From an uncultured Phycisphaeraceae bacterium (GTDB taxonomy: Bacteria; Planctomycetota; Phycisphaerae; Phycisphaerales; UBA1924): 35,764 nucleotides of DNA. Positions 1-7,867 of this stretch are shown here, piece by piece. Location: NCBI GenBank assembly GCA_937899905.1, contig CALCCF010000096.1, positions 1 through 35,764 on the forward strand. Reading direction: 5' to 3'. The translations under genes were made by a program, and so were the position numbers. Within the stretch, counting starts at the first letter, position 1. Each line of letters begins with the position of its first letter. The notes under the pieces were generated by a model, which ran no database searches, was not told where the DNA came from, and was given only the letters and a program-made list of their open reading frames with translations.

Positions 1-600
1 CGCGTAGGTAAGCGGGTGATTCATGACCTTGGCGATGACGTCGAAGGGGACGGTCGCGACATCGGCGCCGGCGAGCGCGCACTGCAGCAGGTGGTTCGGG
101 TGGCGGATCGAGGCGGCCAGGATCTTGGTCTGCATGCCGTAGTTGTCGTAGATCTGGCGGATCTTGACGATCAGTTCCATGCCGTCCTCGCCGATGTCGT
201 CGACGCGGCCGATGAACGGGCTCACGAGGTACGCCCCGGCCTTGGCGACCATGAGCGCTTGGAGCGACTGGAAGCACAGCGTCAGGTTGGTGCGGATGCC
301 GTCATCGCTGAGGGCCTTGCAGGCGCGTAGGCCGTCGACGGTGCTGGGCAGCTTGACCACGATGTTGCCCGCGATGGTGGCCCGGTCCTTGCCCTCGGCG
401 ATCATCTCGGCCGACTTGGTTGCGATGACCTCGGCCGACACGGGGCCGGAGACGACGCCGCAGATCTCGGCGAGTCGGGCGCCGTAGTCGACGCCCTCCT
501 TGGCGATCAGCGTGGGGTTGGTCGTGACGCCGTCGAGCACGCCCAGGTCGTGCGCCTCGCGGATCTGGTCGAGATTCGCCGTATCGATGTAGAGTTCCAC
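1..600 (-). CDS. Transaldolase / fructose-6-phosphate aldolase family protein (3' end outside window)
   Basis: The reverse strand reads as 200 uninterrupted codons from a GTG at 600 to the window edge. The N-terminus MELYIDTANLDQI and the TTNPT motif (residues 26-30) are typical of the small transaldolase/Fsa family, which cleaves or transfers dihydroxyacetone units in the cytoplasm. Lys83 in VVKLP matches the Schiff-base lysine of FsaA (VVKVP), and a TNLTLCFQ segment and KILAASIR follow as in the family. The reading ends in NHPLTYA, so only about 15-20 C-terminal residues should be missing. AAGGA lies 8 nt before the GTG and supports that start. The gene begins 34 nt after the stop of the acyl-CoA ligase on the same strand, so the two are probably cotranscribed. 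Sequence alone does not separate transaldolase from fructose-6-phosphate aldolase activity. Confidence 0.9.
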   Translation of the reverse strand, partial: MELYIDTANLDQIREAHDLGVLDGVTTNPTLIAKEGVDYGARLAEICGVVSGPVSAEVIATKSAEMIAEGKDRATIAGNIVVKLPSTVDGLRACKALSDDGIRTNLTLCFQSLQALMVAKAGAYLVSPFIGRVDDIGEDGMELIVKIRQIYDNYGMQTKILAASIRHPNHLLQCALAGADVATVPFDVIAKVMNHPLTYA

Positions 601-634
601 GCTTGGGTTCCTTGCAACTGCCTTCGGTTCGGGA

Positions 635-2131
635 TTAGTCGCAGACCGTAGCCTGATCCTCACGCTCGAGTGTCGCCTTGAGCTCGCGACGCATGATCTT
701 GCCGGTGGGGTTCCGCGGCAGGGCTTCGATGACGCGGACTTCTCTCGGGATCTTGTAGCCGGCGATCTTGTCTCGGCACCAGGTCTTCAGTGTGCCCGGC
801 TCCGGCGTGGTGCCTTCCTCGGGCTGCACGAAGGCGACGATCTCCTCGCCGCGCGTCGGGCAGACGCGGCTGGTGACGCCCGAGGCGTGGACGTCGGGGT
901 GCCTGTTGAGCACTTCTTCGACCTCGCGGGGGAACACGTTCTCGCCGCCGACGATCATCATCTCTTTGCGGCGGCCGGTGATCAGCAGCCGCCCAGCGTC
1001 GTCGACGTGACCGATGTCACCGGTGCGGAAGTAGCCGCGATCGTCGAAGACCTTGGCCGTCTCGTCGGGGGCGTTGTAGTAGCCCTTCATGACGTTTGGG
1101 CCGCTGACGCGGATCTCGCCGTCCTCGCCCGGCGGTAGCTCGCGATCGGTTTCAACGTCTGTGATGCGCTGTGACACGTCGGGAAGCGGCAAGCCCACGC
1201 AATGGGCGCGGAACTCGGTCGGGCGGCACCAGTGCGTGACCGGGCTGGTCTCGGTCAGGCCATACCCCTCGTGGATGGTGATTCCGTATCGCTCCTGGAA
1301 GCGATCGAAGATGTCCTGGGGCAGCGGCTCGCCGCCGGAGACGGCGTAGCGGACCTGCTCGAAGTCCTCGGGCGTGGCGCTCTTGACCGACAACAGCGCA
1401 CCATACATGGAGGGGATTCCGATGAACACCGTGGGCTTGTGCTCGCGGAAGAGCTTCATGACGGTCTGAGGAACGAAGCGGGACGTGTAGATCACGCGCT
1501 GGCCCATCAAAAGCGGCAGGAGCGTCATGACCGTGAGGCCGAAGCTATGGAACTGAGGCAGCACGCTTAGGAAGCGGTGGTTGTCGCGTGTGAAGCGCAC
1601 GAAGCGATCGATCTGGGAGACGTTGCTTAGCAGGTTGTTGTGCGTGAGCATGACGCCCTTGGGGCGGCCGCTGGTGCCCGAGGTGTACAGCAACACCGCG
1701 AGGTCGTCCTTCTCGGAGCGGGCCGGCCAGCGCAGGTCGGGCATGCCCTTGAAGCGGACGTCCTCCAGCTTGAGCAGCGTCTTGCACTTGGGCTCGTAGC
1801 CGAGGAACTCGAGCATCGGCTCGACGGTGACGATCGTGTCGGTGCCGCAATGGTCGATGACGTACTGGAGTTCCTCGGGCTTGAGAAGGTAGTTGAGGGG
1901 CACGACGGTCTTGCCGAGCATCCAACCTGCGAGCGCCGCGATGGGAAAGCCGCCGCTGGTGGGCAAGAGCACGCCCACGGTGTCGGTGGAGCACTTCTTC
2001 TCGATCTCCGAGGCGAGGTAATAGCTCGCGGCGAGGATCTTCAGGCCGGTATAGCTGGATCGATCGTCGACGACCAGCGTCTTGCGGCCGTGGCGGATGA
2101 GGCTGCGCAGCAGGGCCCATTGGATGCTCAA
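635..2131 (-). CDS. Long-chain fatty-acyl-CoA ligase (AMP-forming, ANL superfamily)
   Basis: This 498-aa enzyme activates a carboxylic acid with ATP and transfers it to CoA. The P-loop motif LLYTSGTSGRPKG lies at about residues 147-158, the A5 motif GYGLTETSP at 289-297, YFRTGD at 367-372, the hinge GRRKEM at 386-391 and the C-terminal PRNPTGK at 472-478, whose lysine is the usual catalytic residue. All expected motifs are present and the length is normal. The open frame extends upstream to 2218, but that part would overlap the divergent SPOR gene. TTG at 2131 is preceded at 8 nt by GGAGGG, so TTG is the chosen start. A long-chain fatty acid is the most likely substrate class; other acyl acids are possible. 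Confidence 0.92.
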   Translation of the reverse strand: MSIQWALLRSLIRHGRKTLVVDDRSSYTGLKILAASYYLASEIEKKCSTDTVGVLLPTSGGFPIAALAGWMLGKTVVPLNYLLKPEELQYVIDHCGTDTIVTVEPMLEFLGYEPKCKTLLKLEDVRFKGMPDLRWPARSEKDDLAVLLYTSGTSGRPKGVMLTHNNLLSNVSQIDRFVRFTRDNHRFLSVLPQFHSFGLTVMTLLPLLMGQRVIYTSRFVPQTVMKLFREHKPTVFIGIPSMYGALLSVKSATPEDFEQVRYAVSGGEPLPQDIFDRFQERYGITIHEGYGLTETSPVTHWCRPTEFRAHCVGLPLPDVSQRITDVETDRELPPGEDGEIRVSGPNVMKGYYNAPDETAKVFDDRGYFRTGDIGHVDDAGRLLITGRRKEMMIVGGENVFPREVEEVLNRHPDVHASGVTSRVCPTRGEEIVAFVQPEEGTTPEPGTLKTWCRDKIAGYKIPREVRVIEALPRNPTGKIMRRELKATLEREDQATVCD

Positions 2132-2139
2132 GGTTGGGT

Positions 2140-2145
2140 CCCTCC
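2140..2145 (-). promoter_or_regulatory. Shine-Dalgarno site fixing the TTG start of the acyl-CoA ligase
   Basis: GGAGGG on the minus strand lies exactly 8 nt before the TTG at 2131. The longer in-frame ATG at 2218 has no comparable site and would place translation inside the start of the divergent gene. Confidence 0.7.
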
Positions 2146-2203
2146 GTGGAGCGTTCGGGCGGCCGACCCCGGATCTGGCCGCGCGAGACGCGAATGATCG
2201 GTG

Positions 2204-2986
2204 ATGATAGTACACCAACCACTAACCTTGGTTCGGTCGGTCGGGCCCCTGCTGGGGCTGATCCTGGCGATGTGGGCGATCTGGATCGGCGGGTGTTCGG
2301 CTGGCAGCGGCTCCGGCCAGGCGACCTATCGGGAGCAGTACGAGGCCGGGATGTACCGCCAGGCCCTTGCGAGCGCTCAGGCGAGGGCGGGCCGGCCGGG
2401 GGCCTCGAGCGAGGCGGCCTTGGTCGCCGGCCTCTCCGCCGAGGCCTTGCGCGACGACGCGACGGCCAAGCGTTGGTTGGAACCAGTGGCGCGCAGTACC
2501 GGAGATCGCGCAGCCAGGGCGCGGGCTGGCCTGGCGCTCATCGAGCTGCGCACCGGAGACCCCTTGCGCGCGGCACGCGACCTCGAGATCGTGAGCGCAC
2601 AGCTCAGTGGGCAGGACGCTCGGGAGGCGGCACGTGTCTCGGCGACCGCCTACGAGCGTGCCGGGCGGCCGACGGATGCGGAGCGCATGCGCCGGCGCGC
2701 GGTTGGTGCGATGCCCGCGGGTTCGAGGACCAGTGCCGGTTTCGTGGCTACGGGCTACACACTGCAGGTCGGGGCGTACAGCACGCGGAGCCGAGCGAAC
2801 CAACGCGTAGCGGAGGTCGGATCGGCGGTGCGCAGCGCGGGACTTGGGCCGGCCCGAGTGGAACTCGCCTCGCGTGACGGCCGCGTGCTGTACCTCGTGC
2901 ACGTGGGGCGATTCTCGACCTTCGATGACGCGGAGCGTGCGCGACGCACGCTTGGTGTATCAACGATCGTGGCCGAGGCACTCTAA
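2204..2986 (+). CDS. SPOR-domain lipoprotein with TPR-like helices
   Basis: This 260-aa exported protein has a hydrophobic N-terminus (PLLGLILAMWAIWIGGC) ending in a lipobox-like IGGC. Cys31 would be lipidated, followed by a Gly/Ser linker. Residues of about 45-175 are Ala/Arg-rich helices that look like TPR repeats. The last 75 or so residues, starting YTLQVGAYSTRSRANQ and ending near VGRFSTFDDAERAR, form a SPOR domain, a family that binds denuded septal peptidoglycan. An envelope or division-site role is therefore likely. GTG at 2201 is an alternative start. There is no Shine-Dalgarno, but AATGAT lies 5 nt before the ATG, so the mRNA may be leaderless. The gene diverges from the acyl-CoA ligase and converges on the hydrolase gene. 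Confidence 0.85.
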   Translation: MIVHQPLTLVRSVGPLLGLILAMWAIWIGGCSAGSGSGQATYREQYEAGMYRQALASAQARAGRPGASSEAALVAGLSAEALRDDATAKRWLEPVARSTGDRAARARAGLALIELRTGDPLRAARDLEIVSAQLSGQDAREAARVSATAYERAGRPTDAERMRRRAVGAMPAGSRTSAGFVATGYTLQVGAYSTRSRANQRVAEVGSAVRSAGLGPARVELASRDGRVLYLVHVGRFSTFDDAERARRTLGVSTIVAEAL

Positions 2987-2990
2987 GAAA

Positions 2991-3016
2991 AGCGGCCCGT
3001 GTTTCCACGGGCCGCT
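2991..3016 (-). terminator. Hairpin terminator between convergent genes
   Basis: AGCGGCCCGTG (2991-3001) and CACGGGCCGCT (3006-3016) form a perfect 11-bp stem with a 4-nt loop. Read leftward, the stem is followed by TTTTCTT, so it best serves the hydrolase gene that ends at 3044. It also sits 4 nt after the stop of the SPOR gene and may act in both directions, but the rightward side lacks a T tract. Confidence 0.75.
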
Positions 3017-3043
3017 CGGGGTCGGGCTGTTACTCGCGCGGTC

Positions 3044-6000
3044 TTACGGGCAGCTCAGAGTGAAGATCTGGAAGGCATCGACGGCGGCCTCGGTGACCGA
3101 GTCGTTGGGGTTGTCGGTGGCCAGGAAGCGGAAGCGCATCTGGCTGGTCACCGGCACGAAGTCGGAGATGGTCCAGGTTTGCTTCACCCAGCCGACGGTG
3201 TCGCCGACGCTCTCGATGGTGGTCCAGGTGGATCCACCGTCATTGGAGACCTCGACGTCGAGTCTGTCCACGTCCTGGTCGTCGTTGGTGAACCAGCGGG
3301 CGTAGGAGAGCCGCACATCGGGCGTGGTGCTGAGGTTGTACACCGGTGAGGTGAGGATCGTGGGCCCGCCGTCGACGTCGCTGTTTCCGGCGACGTTGTC
3401 GGTGAGCCAGCACTGGCCCGAGCCGTCGAAGTCGGCGAAGGGGTCGCCGCGGCCGCCGGCGGCCGGCACGCCGCGATCCCACGGGCCATCATCGAGATCG
3501 ATGTTCTCGACGGTCCAGCCGTCGGCGGTCTCGAAGTCGAGATCGACGACGAAGGTCTGGGTTGCCACGAAGTAGGTCAGCGCGTCGGCCGGTGCGGTCG
3601 GCGGGAATGTAACGGCACCGCTGACGGTGCCCTCGGCCTGGAAGAAGTACTCGGGGTTGCTGCCGCACGGGGCGCCGGGGATCGTCGCCTCGTACACGCC
3701 GCCGCCGAGGTCGGTGAGCGCGACCTCGATGAAGTCGCCCGTATCGAAGCGGTACTGCAGGACTTCGGAGCCGCCAACGAGCGCCTCGCCGTCCTTCGCC
3801 TCGATCTCGAGCTCGATCGTGACCTCTTCGCCGGGGGCGACGATGTCGGGCAGCAGGCCCTGGACCTCGAAGTCGATGCCTAGCGGTGCGCGGTTGTTGT
3901 TGATGTAGACGTCGTCGATGCCGAGGCGGCCCTGGGCTGAGCCGTGGCTGGGGCCGAAGTCGAAGCGGAGCGACGCGACGTCGCCCAGGTCGAGCCCGCT
4001 GCCGTTCGTTTGGAAGTCGCCCAAACGGATGCGGATGGTCTCGTACTCGTTCTGCCAGCCGGCGCCCGTGCCGAAGCCGGTACGCTGGTAGGGCTCTTCG
4101 ACTCCGCCGCCGAACACGCTCGTCTGGATGGTGCTGGTTGTGCCAGCGCCGTCGATAAGCGTGACGCTGAAGTTCAGATCACCGAGCTCGGCGGCCGTCC
4201 GCGGGTGGCGCGTGCCCTGGGCGGCGCGGAAGCTCAGGAAGAAGTCGTCGGTCCAGTCACGCTCGCCGGGCACGATCTCAAACTCGATGGAGCTATCGCT
4301 GTTCCAATCGAAGACCAGGCCGCGCGAGTCGTCGCCGCCGGTGGCCCGGGTCATGCCATTGCTGGGCTGCGCGCCGGTCCAGCTGTAGGAGCCGTCGCCG
4401 TCGCTCTGGAGCACCTCGGTGGCGTTGGACACGGAGAGCGTGACAGCGCCACCGGAGCTGCTGACGGTGAGGTCGGTGTTGGTCTGGAAGTCATCGATGT
4501 AGAAATCGTCGCCGTCGAGCGTCTCGCGGTACTCGCGCACGACGACGGTGTTGGGGTTGATGCTCAGCGACTCGAGGCTCTCGGCCTGACGCCAGAGGTA
4601 CTCGGTTGCCATCTGACCGCCGATGCTCTCTTCGTTGTGCAGCTTGGCGAGCACAAGGTAAACGGCGTTTTGCACGCGCTGGGCCTCGGGGCGGCCGATC
4701 TCGGTGCCGGCTGGGCCGGAGAAATCGTTGAAGCCACAGCAGTTGAAGTCGTTGTGGTCGGCGCCGTGGATGTAGGTGCTGTAGCGGTTGCCCTCGGCGC
4801 GATCGTGGATGGCGAACGAACTGACACCGCCCGAGGGCGCGCCGGAGATGTCGCCGTCCGCCGAGCCCCAGAGCAGGTGGAAGTTCACAAGGCCGGGCTC
4901 GGTGCTTCCCGAGCCGAGCGAGTTGTTCGGCGCGATGCTGGAGACCAGCGTGATGTCGTCCGAGTCGTAGTTCTGGGTCGTGACTAGGCCGTCGCGTACG
5001 CGGGTGAACGCGCGAGCGACGCCCTCGCCGCCGCGGCTGTGGCCGATCCACATGATGCGGCTGGAGTCGACCTCGCCCTGCAGCACGCCGCCTCCGATGG
5101 TGTCGAGCAAGCCCAGGAAGGCGTCGGTGTGCAGGTAGGTGGTCGTGCTGGCGGTCTCGATGCCGGGCACGGTATCGTTCTGGTTGGTCATCACGATGAA
5201 GCCGTGGCTGGCCAGGTGCTGCTGGAGGAAGTCATACCAGCGGTAGTCGTGGCCATTGCCGTGGCTGATGACCACGAGCGGCAGCGGCGGCAGGTCGGCG
5301 ATGTTCGCCGGATACACCGTGCGCTGGCGGTTGCGGCTGGCGATGATGCCCGGCCACGACACGGCATAGTCGAGGGGCGCCGCGGTCGCGAACGGGCCGA
5401 GCGCGGTCAGGTCCTTGAAGATGGCGAAGCCGCCGAGGTCGCCGCGGCCGTCGATGAGATCGCCCGAGCTCAGCGAGCCGTCGCCGTCAACGTCGACAAC
5501 GAGGTCGTATGCGGCGGCGATGTCCTCGTCGGCCGGGCCGGCGAGCGAGCCCGAACCGGTGAGCACGACGGTGTTGTCCTGGATGCTGCCGGCAACGAAG
5601 CCGACCGACTGGGGCGCGCCGCGCACGTCGGCCAGGGCCGGGTCGGAGTCCCACTCGGCCGCGCTCTTGTTGGCAACGATGTAGACGTCCGCGGTCTGGC
5701 CGGCGATGCCCGCGATCTGGTTCGGATCGACGGCGATGCGGACGTTCGTGCCGGTGTTGAACGCGTCGACAAACGTCGAGAACGGGAAGCCGTCGACGGG
5801 GATGGCGGCGAGTTCGGTTTGGATGACGTCGCCGGTCGGGCAGCCCGCGTCGAACTGGTTCTGGAACTCGAGGAAATCGAACAGCGTCAAGCTGCCGTCG
5901 CCGTCGAAGTCGGCGGCAAGGTCGCCGGCGTCGAACAGGTTCTGGAACGCAAGGAAATCGAACAGCGTCAGGTCGCCGTCGCCGTCGATGTCGGCCGGGC

Positions 6001-6115
6001 ACTCGGGCGTGGCCAGCGCGGTCGCGGCGATCGTTGTGGCCAATCCGGCGGCGAGCATCAACAGGGAACGACGCGACGGGGCGGAAGCCCCACGTGTGGA
6101 CGTGGAGGTTGGCAT
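3044..6115 (-). CDS. Secreted alpha/beta hydrolase with N-terminal GC-type dockerin-like doublet
   Basis: This 1,023-aa protein starts at ATG 6115, behind AGAGGAG. The N-terminus has twin arginines (SRRSLLMLAAGLATT) and a cleavable signal ending near residue 35. Residues 39-92 form the doubled Ca-binding-type module, from CPADIDGDG to FDAGC. A third DVDGDGSLSSGD-like loop lies near 208. Residues of about 270-470 are an alpha/beta hydrolase: an oxyanion-type ISHGNGHDY, the nucleophile elbow GHSRGG with Ser360, a candidate Asp at 420 or 422, and His454 in GADHNDF. The fold resembles dienelactone hydrolase, PAF-acetylhydrolase or chlorophyllase families, so an esterase acting outside the cytoplasm is likely. 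The remaining 550 residues look like beta-rich accessory domains, including a C-terminal segment around FETADGWTVEN. The substrate is unknown. The module is unusual in being N-terminal here. Confidence 0.88.
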   Translation of the reverse strand: MPTSTSTRGASAPSRRSLLMLAAGLATTIAATALATPECPADIDGDGDLTLFDFLAFQNLFDAGDLAADFDGDGSLTLFDFLEFQNQFDAGCPTGDVIQTELAAIPVDGFPFSTFVDAFNTGTNVRIAVDPNQIAGIAGQTADVYIVANKSAAEWDSDPALADVRGAPQSVGFVAGSIQDNTVVLTGSGSLAGPADEDIAAAYDLVVDVDGDGSLSSGDLIDGRGDLGGFAIFKDLTALGPFATAAPLDYAVSWPGIIASRNRQRTVYPANIADLPPLPLVVISHGNGHDYRWYDFLQQHLASHGFIVMTNQNDTVPGIETASTTTYLHTDAFLGLLDTIGGGVLQGEVDSSRIMWIGHSRGGEGVARAFTRVRDGLVTTQNYDSDDITLVSSIAPNNSLGSGSTEPGLVNFHLLWGSADGDISGAPSGGVSSFAIHDRAEGNRYSTYIHGADHNDFNCCGFNDFSGPAGTEIGRPEAQRVQNAVYLVLAKLHNEESIGGQMATEYLWRQAESLESLSINPNTVVVREYRETLDGDDFYIDDFQTNTDLTVSSSGGAVTLSVSNATEVLQSDGDGSYSWTGAQPSNGMTRATGGDDSRGLVFDWNSDSSIEFEIVPGERDWTDDFFLSFRAAQGTRHPRTAAELGDLNFSVTLIDGAGTTSTIQTSVFGGGVEEPYQRTGFGTGAGWQNEYETIRIRLGDFQTNGSGLDLGDVASLRFDFGPSHGSAQGRLGIDDVYINNNRAPLGIDFEVQGLLPDIVAPGEEVTIELEIEAKDGEALVGGSEVLQYRFDTGDFIEVALTDLGGGVYEATIPGAPCGSNPEYFFQAEGTVSGAVTFPPTAPADALTYFVATQTFVVDLDFETADGWTVENIDLDDGPWDRGVPAAGGRGDPFADFDGSGQCWLTDNVAGNSDVDGGPTILTSPVYNLSTTPDVRLSYARWFTNDDQDVDRLDVEVSNDGGSTWTTIESVGDTVGWVKQTWTISDFVPVTSQMRFRFLATDNPNDSVTEAAVDAFQIFTLSCP

Positions 6116-6215
6116 CTGGAGATCTCCTCTGATTCTCTTGGCGTCTCTCGACTCGTCTCTCGTGATCCGGGAAGGTATCGCGGCCGACGGGGAGCCCCCA
6201 CGGCGGCCTCTCTCC

Positions 6216-6244
6216 AGCATACAGCCCCTCTAGAAGCTGCGCAA
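6216..6244 (-). promoter_or_regulatory. Candidate sigma70-type promoter of the hydrolase gene
   Basis: On the minus strand TTGCGC (6239-6244) is separated by 17 nt from TATGCT (6216-6221). It lies about 100 nt before the ATG at 6115, which carries a good Shine-Dalgarno. The spacing is ideal but both boxes are imperfect. Confidence 0.45.
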
Positions 6245-6304
6245 CAGAGAAAGCCCGGGCCAGGACCGGTTATCGAGCTGCCAGGGGAGATGAGCCAACG
6301 TTTA

Positions 6305-7822
6305 TCAGGGAACTGGCAGGGTCTGCGGGCCCGCGAGGGGCGCCAGGTCGAGCGACTCCCCCACCGCCTCGATCTCGTCGAGGATCAGGGCCAGCTCGGC
6401 CTCGGTCGCCCGGTCGTTGGCCGAAACATGCCGGAAGGCCCGCACGCCATAAACCGGCGCGTAGTTGGTCAGCACTCGGCCGCGGAGGCGGACCCGCTCT
6501 CGCAACACGTGGGTCGAGGCGTCGAGCGCCTTGCGCCGTTGGTCGGCGGGCAGGTCGTCGAGCGACGGGGCGTGGTAGACGAAGCAGGTGTTGCAGCCAC
6601 CGCCGACGTCGTCCGGATCGGCGAGCAGCTCGAAGCGATCTCGTTCGTTGACCAGCCGTCGCATGGTCGAGGCGAGCTCGAACTTGCGGTCGACGATCGC
6701 GGCCATGCCGGCGTCGCCCCGGGCCTTCCACGCGAGCCAGACCTTCAGCGCGTCGACACGGCGGCCGCACTGGATGCTCATCTCGCCGGTGTCGAGATCC
6801 TGCTCCTCGCTGTCGGAGTGGTACAGGTACTCCGCGTGCACGGCGTTGCACTTGTGCAGCAGGCCCGGGTCTCGAACGAGGATGGCCGAGGCGCTCAGCG
6901 GCACGGTGAGCATCTTGTGGATGCACCACGTCAGAGAGTCGGCTCGCTCGATGCCGCGCATGAGTTCGCGGCGGGTTTCGCTCAGCAGGGCGCTCGCACC
7001 GTAAGCGCCATCGACGTGGAGCCACAGCCCTTCGCGCTCGGTGATGTCGGCGATCGCTTCGATCGGGTCGTACGCGCTGAAGACCGTGGAGCCCGACGTC
7101 GCGACAACGGCCATCGGGAGCAGACCGTTCGCACGAGCCTGCGCAATTTCGTGCGCGAGGGCGTCGGGGCGCATCCGGCCGTGGCGATCGTGCGGGACGT
7201 CGACAACACCTTGGGCACCCAGCCCAAGGATCGCCGCGGCACGCGCGACTGAGTAGTGGGACTCGGCCGAGGTAAAGATGACCGGACGCGCGTCGCCCAT
7301 GCCGTTGGCCTTGACCGTCGGCAGCGCGCGCTGCCGCGCCATGAGCATGGCCATGAGGTTCGCCAGGCTCCCGCCGGGGGTGAACAGTCCCTCGCACGCG
7401 TCCCAGCCCGCGGCACGGCCCATGCGGGCGATCACCTCGCGCTCGACGAGCGTCATCGCGGGCGCGACCTCGTAGGTGTACATCGAGGCGTTCATGACCG
7501 CCGACAGCCACTCGCCGACGATGGCCACGGGGTCGAAGCCGCTGAACAGCTGGTTGGAGAAGTTCGGGCTGGTCGTGCGAACCGAGAATTCCAGCAGGTC
7601 CTTGGCCTGCGCGAGCAGGTCCTCAACGGAGGTCGCCGGGCCGTCGAGCTTCAGCGGCACCCTCTGGTGGATCGCGCTGGGCGGCGGATTCTGCGTGACC
7701 GGGTTCTTCGGGTCCGCACTCTGGCTCAGGTAGTTCGCGGCGAGGTCGGCCGCGGCGTGGAAGAGGGCAGAAGCGTCGATGGGCTGGTTGGAAGGGGAAC
7801 GCGACTCAACAGGATCCGGCAT
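6305..7822 (-). CDS. PLP-dependent group II decarboxylase, glutamate/cysteine-sulfinate type
   Basis: This 505-aa enzyme starts at ATG 7822. The stretch NFSNQLFSGFDPVAIVGEW (residues 87-105), MYTYEVAP (114-121) and PGGSLANLMAM (149-159) follow the pattern of the animal-type GAD65/CSAD/GADL1 group. HVDGAYG (269-275) supplies the aspartate that pairs with the pyridine nitrogen. CIHKML (300-305) holds the PLP lysine Lys303, where the family usually reads NPHK, so the two residues before HK differ. SIQCGRRVDALKVWLAWKARG also fits this group. Expected chemistry is alpha-decarboxylation of glutamate, cysteine sulfinate or a related amino acid in the cytoplasm. It diverges from the AbgT-hutG-hutI operon, whose end product is glutamate. 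There is no Shine-Dalgarno; TACCAT lies 5 nt before the ATG. Exact substrate unproven. Confidence 0.88.
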   Translation of the reverse strand: MPDPVESRSPSNQPIDASALFHAAADLAANYLSQSADPKNPVTQNPPPSAIHQRVPLKLDGPATSVEDLLAQAKDLLEFSVRTTSPNFSNQLFSGFDPVAIVGEWLSAVMNASMYTYEVAPAMTLVEREVIARMGRAAGWDACEGLFTPGGSLANLMAMLMARQRALPTVKANGMGDARPVIFTSAESHYSVARAAAILGLGAQGVVDVPHDRHGRMRPDALAHEIAQARANGLLPMAVVATSGSTVFSAYDPIEAIADITEREGLWLHVDGAYGASALLSETRRELMRGIERADSLTWCIHKMLTVPLSASAILVRDPGLLHKCNAVHAEYLYHSDSEEQDLDTGEMSIQCGRRVDALKVWLAWKARGDAGMAAIVDRKFELASTMRRLVNERDRFELLADPDDVGGGCNTCFVYHAPSLDDLPADQRRKALDASTHVLRERVRLRGRVLTNYAPVYGVRAFRHVSANDRATEAELALILDEIEAVGESLDLAPLAGPQTLPVP

Positions 7823-7827
7823 GACCA

Positions 7828-7833
7828 ATGGTA
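7828..7833 (-). promoter_or_regulatory. -10 element, likely leaderless start of the decarboxylase
   Basis: TACCAT on the minus strand lies 5 nt before the ATG at 7822 and there is no Shine-Dalgarno. Transcription would begin at or next to the start codon. No good -35 box is seen at 16-18 nt. Confidence 0.45.
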
Positions 7834-7856
7834 TTCGCGGGGCGACCCACTCGGCG

Positions 7857-7862
7857 TACCCT
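7857..7862 (+). promoter_or_regulatory. -10-like element before the AbgT gene, possibly leaderless
   Basis: TACCCT lies 5 nt before the ATG at 7868, again without a Shine-Dalgarno. It fits a relaxed TAnnnT pattern but is a weak match to TATAAT. It faces away from the decarboxylase element, 23 nt apart. Confidence 0.3.
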
Positions 7863-7867
7863 CGGGC

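Noticed and set aside
2206-2215. Shared 10-mer GTGTACTATC upstream of two minus-strand genes (here and at 27892-27901)
   Set aside because: Probably two similar -10 elements; without a -35 or more copies it is not evidence of a common regulator.
2132-2218. Longer N-terminus of the acyl-CoA ligase from ATG 2218
   Set aside because: It overlaps the divergent gene and lacks a ribosome site, while TTG 2131 has a perfect one.
5039-7252. 737-codon open frame on the plus strand
   Set aside because: It lies opposite the hydrolase and the decarboxylase, both with clear motifs. Its product is Val/Ala/Arg/Gly-rich with no domain.
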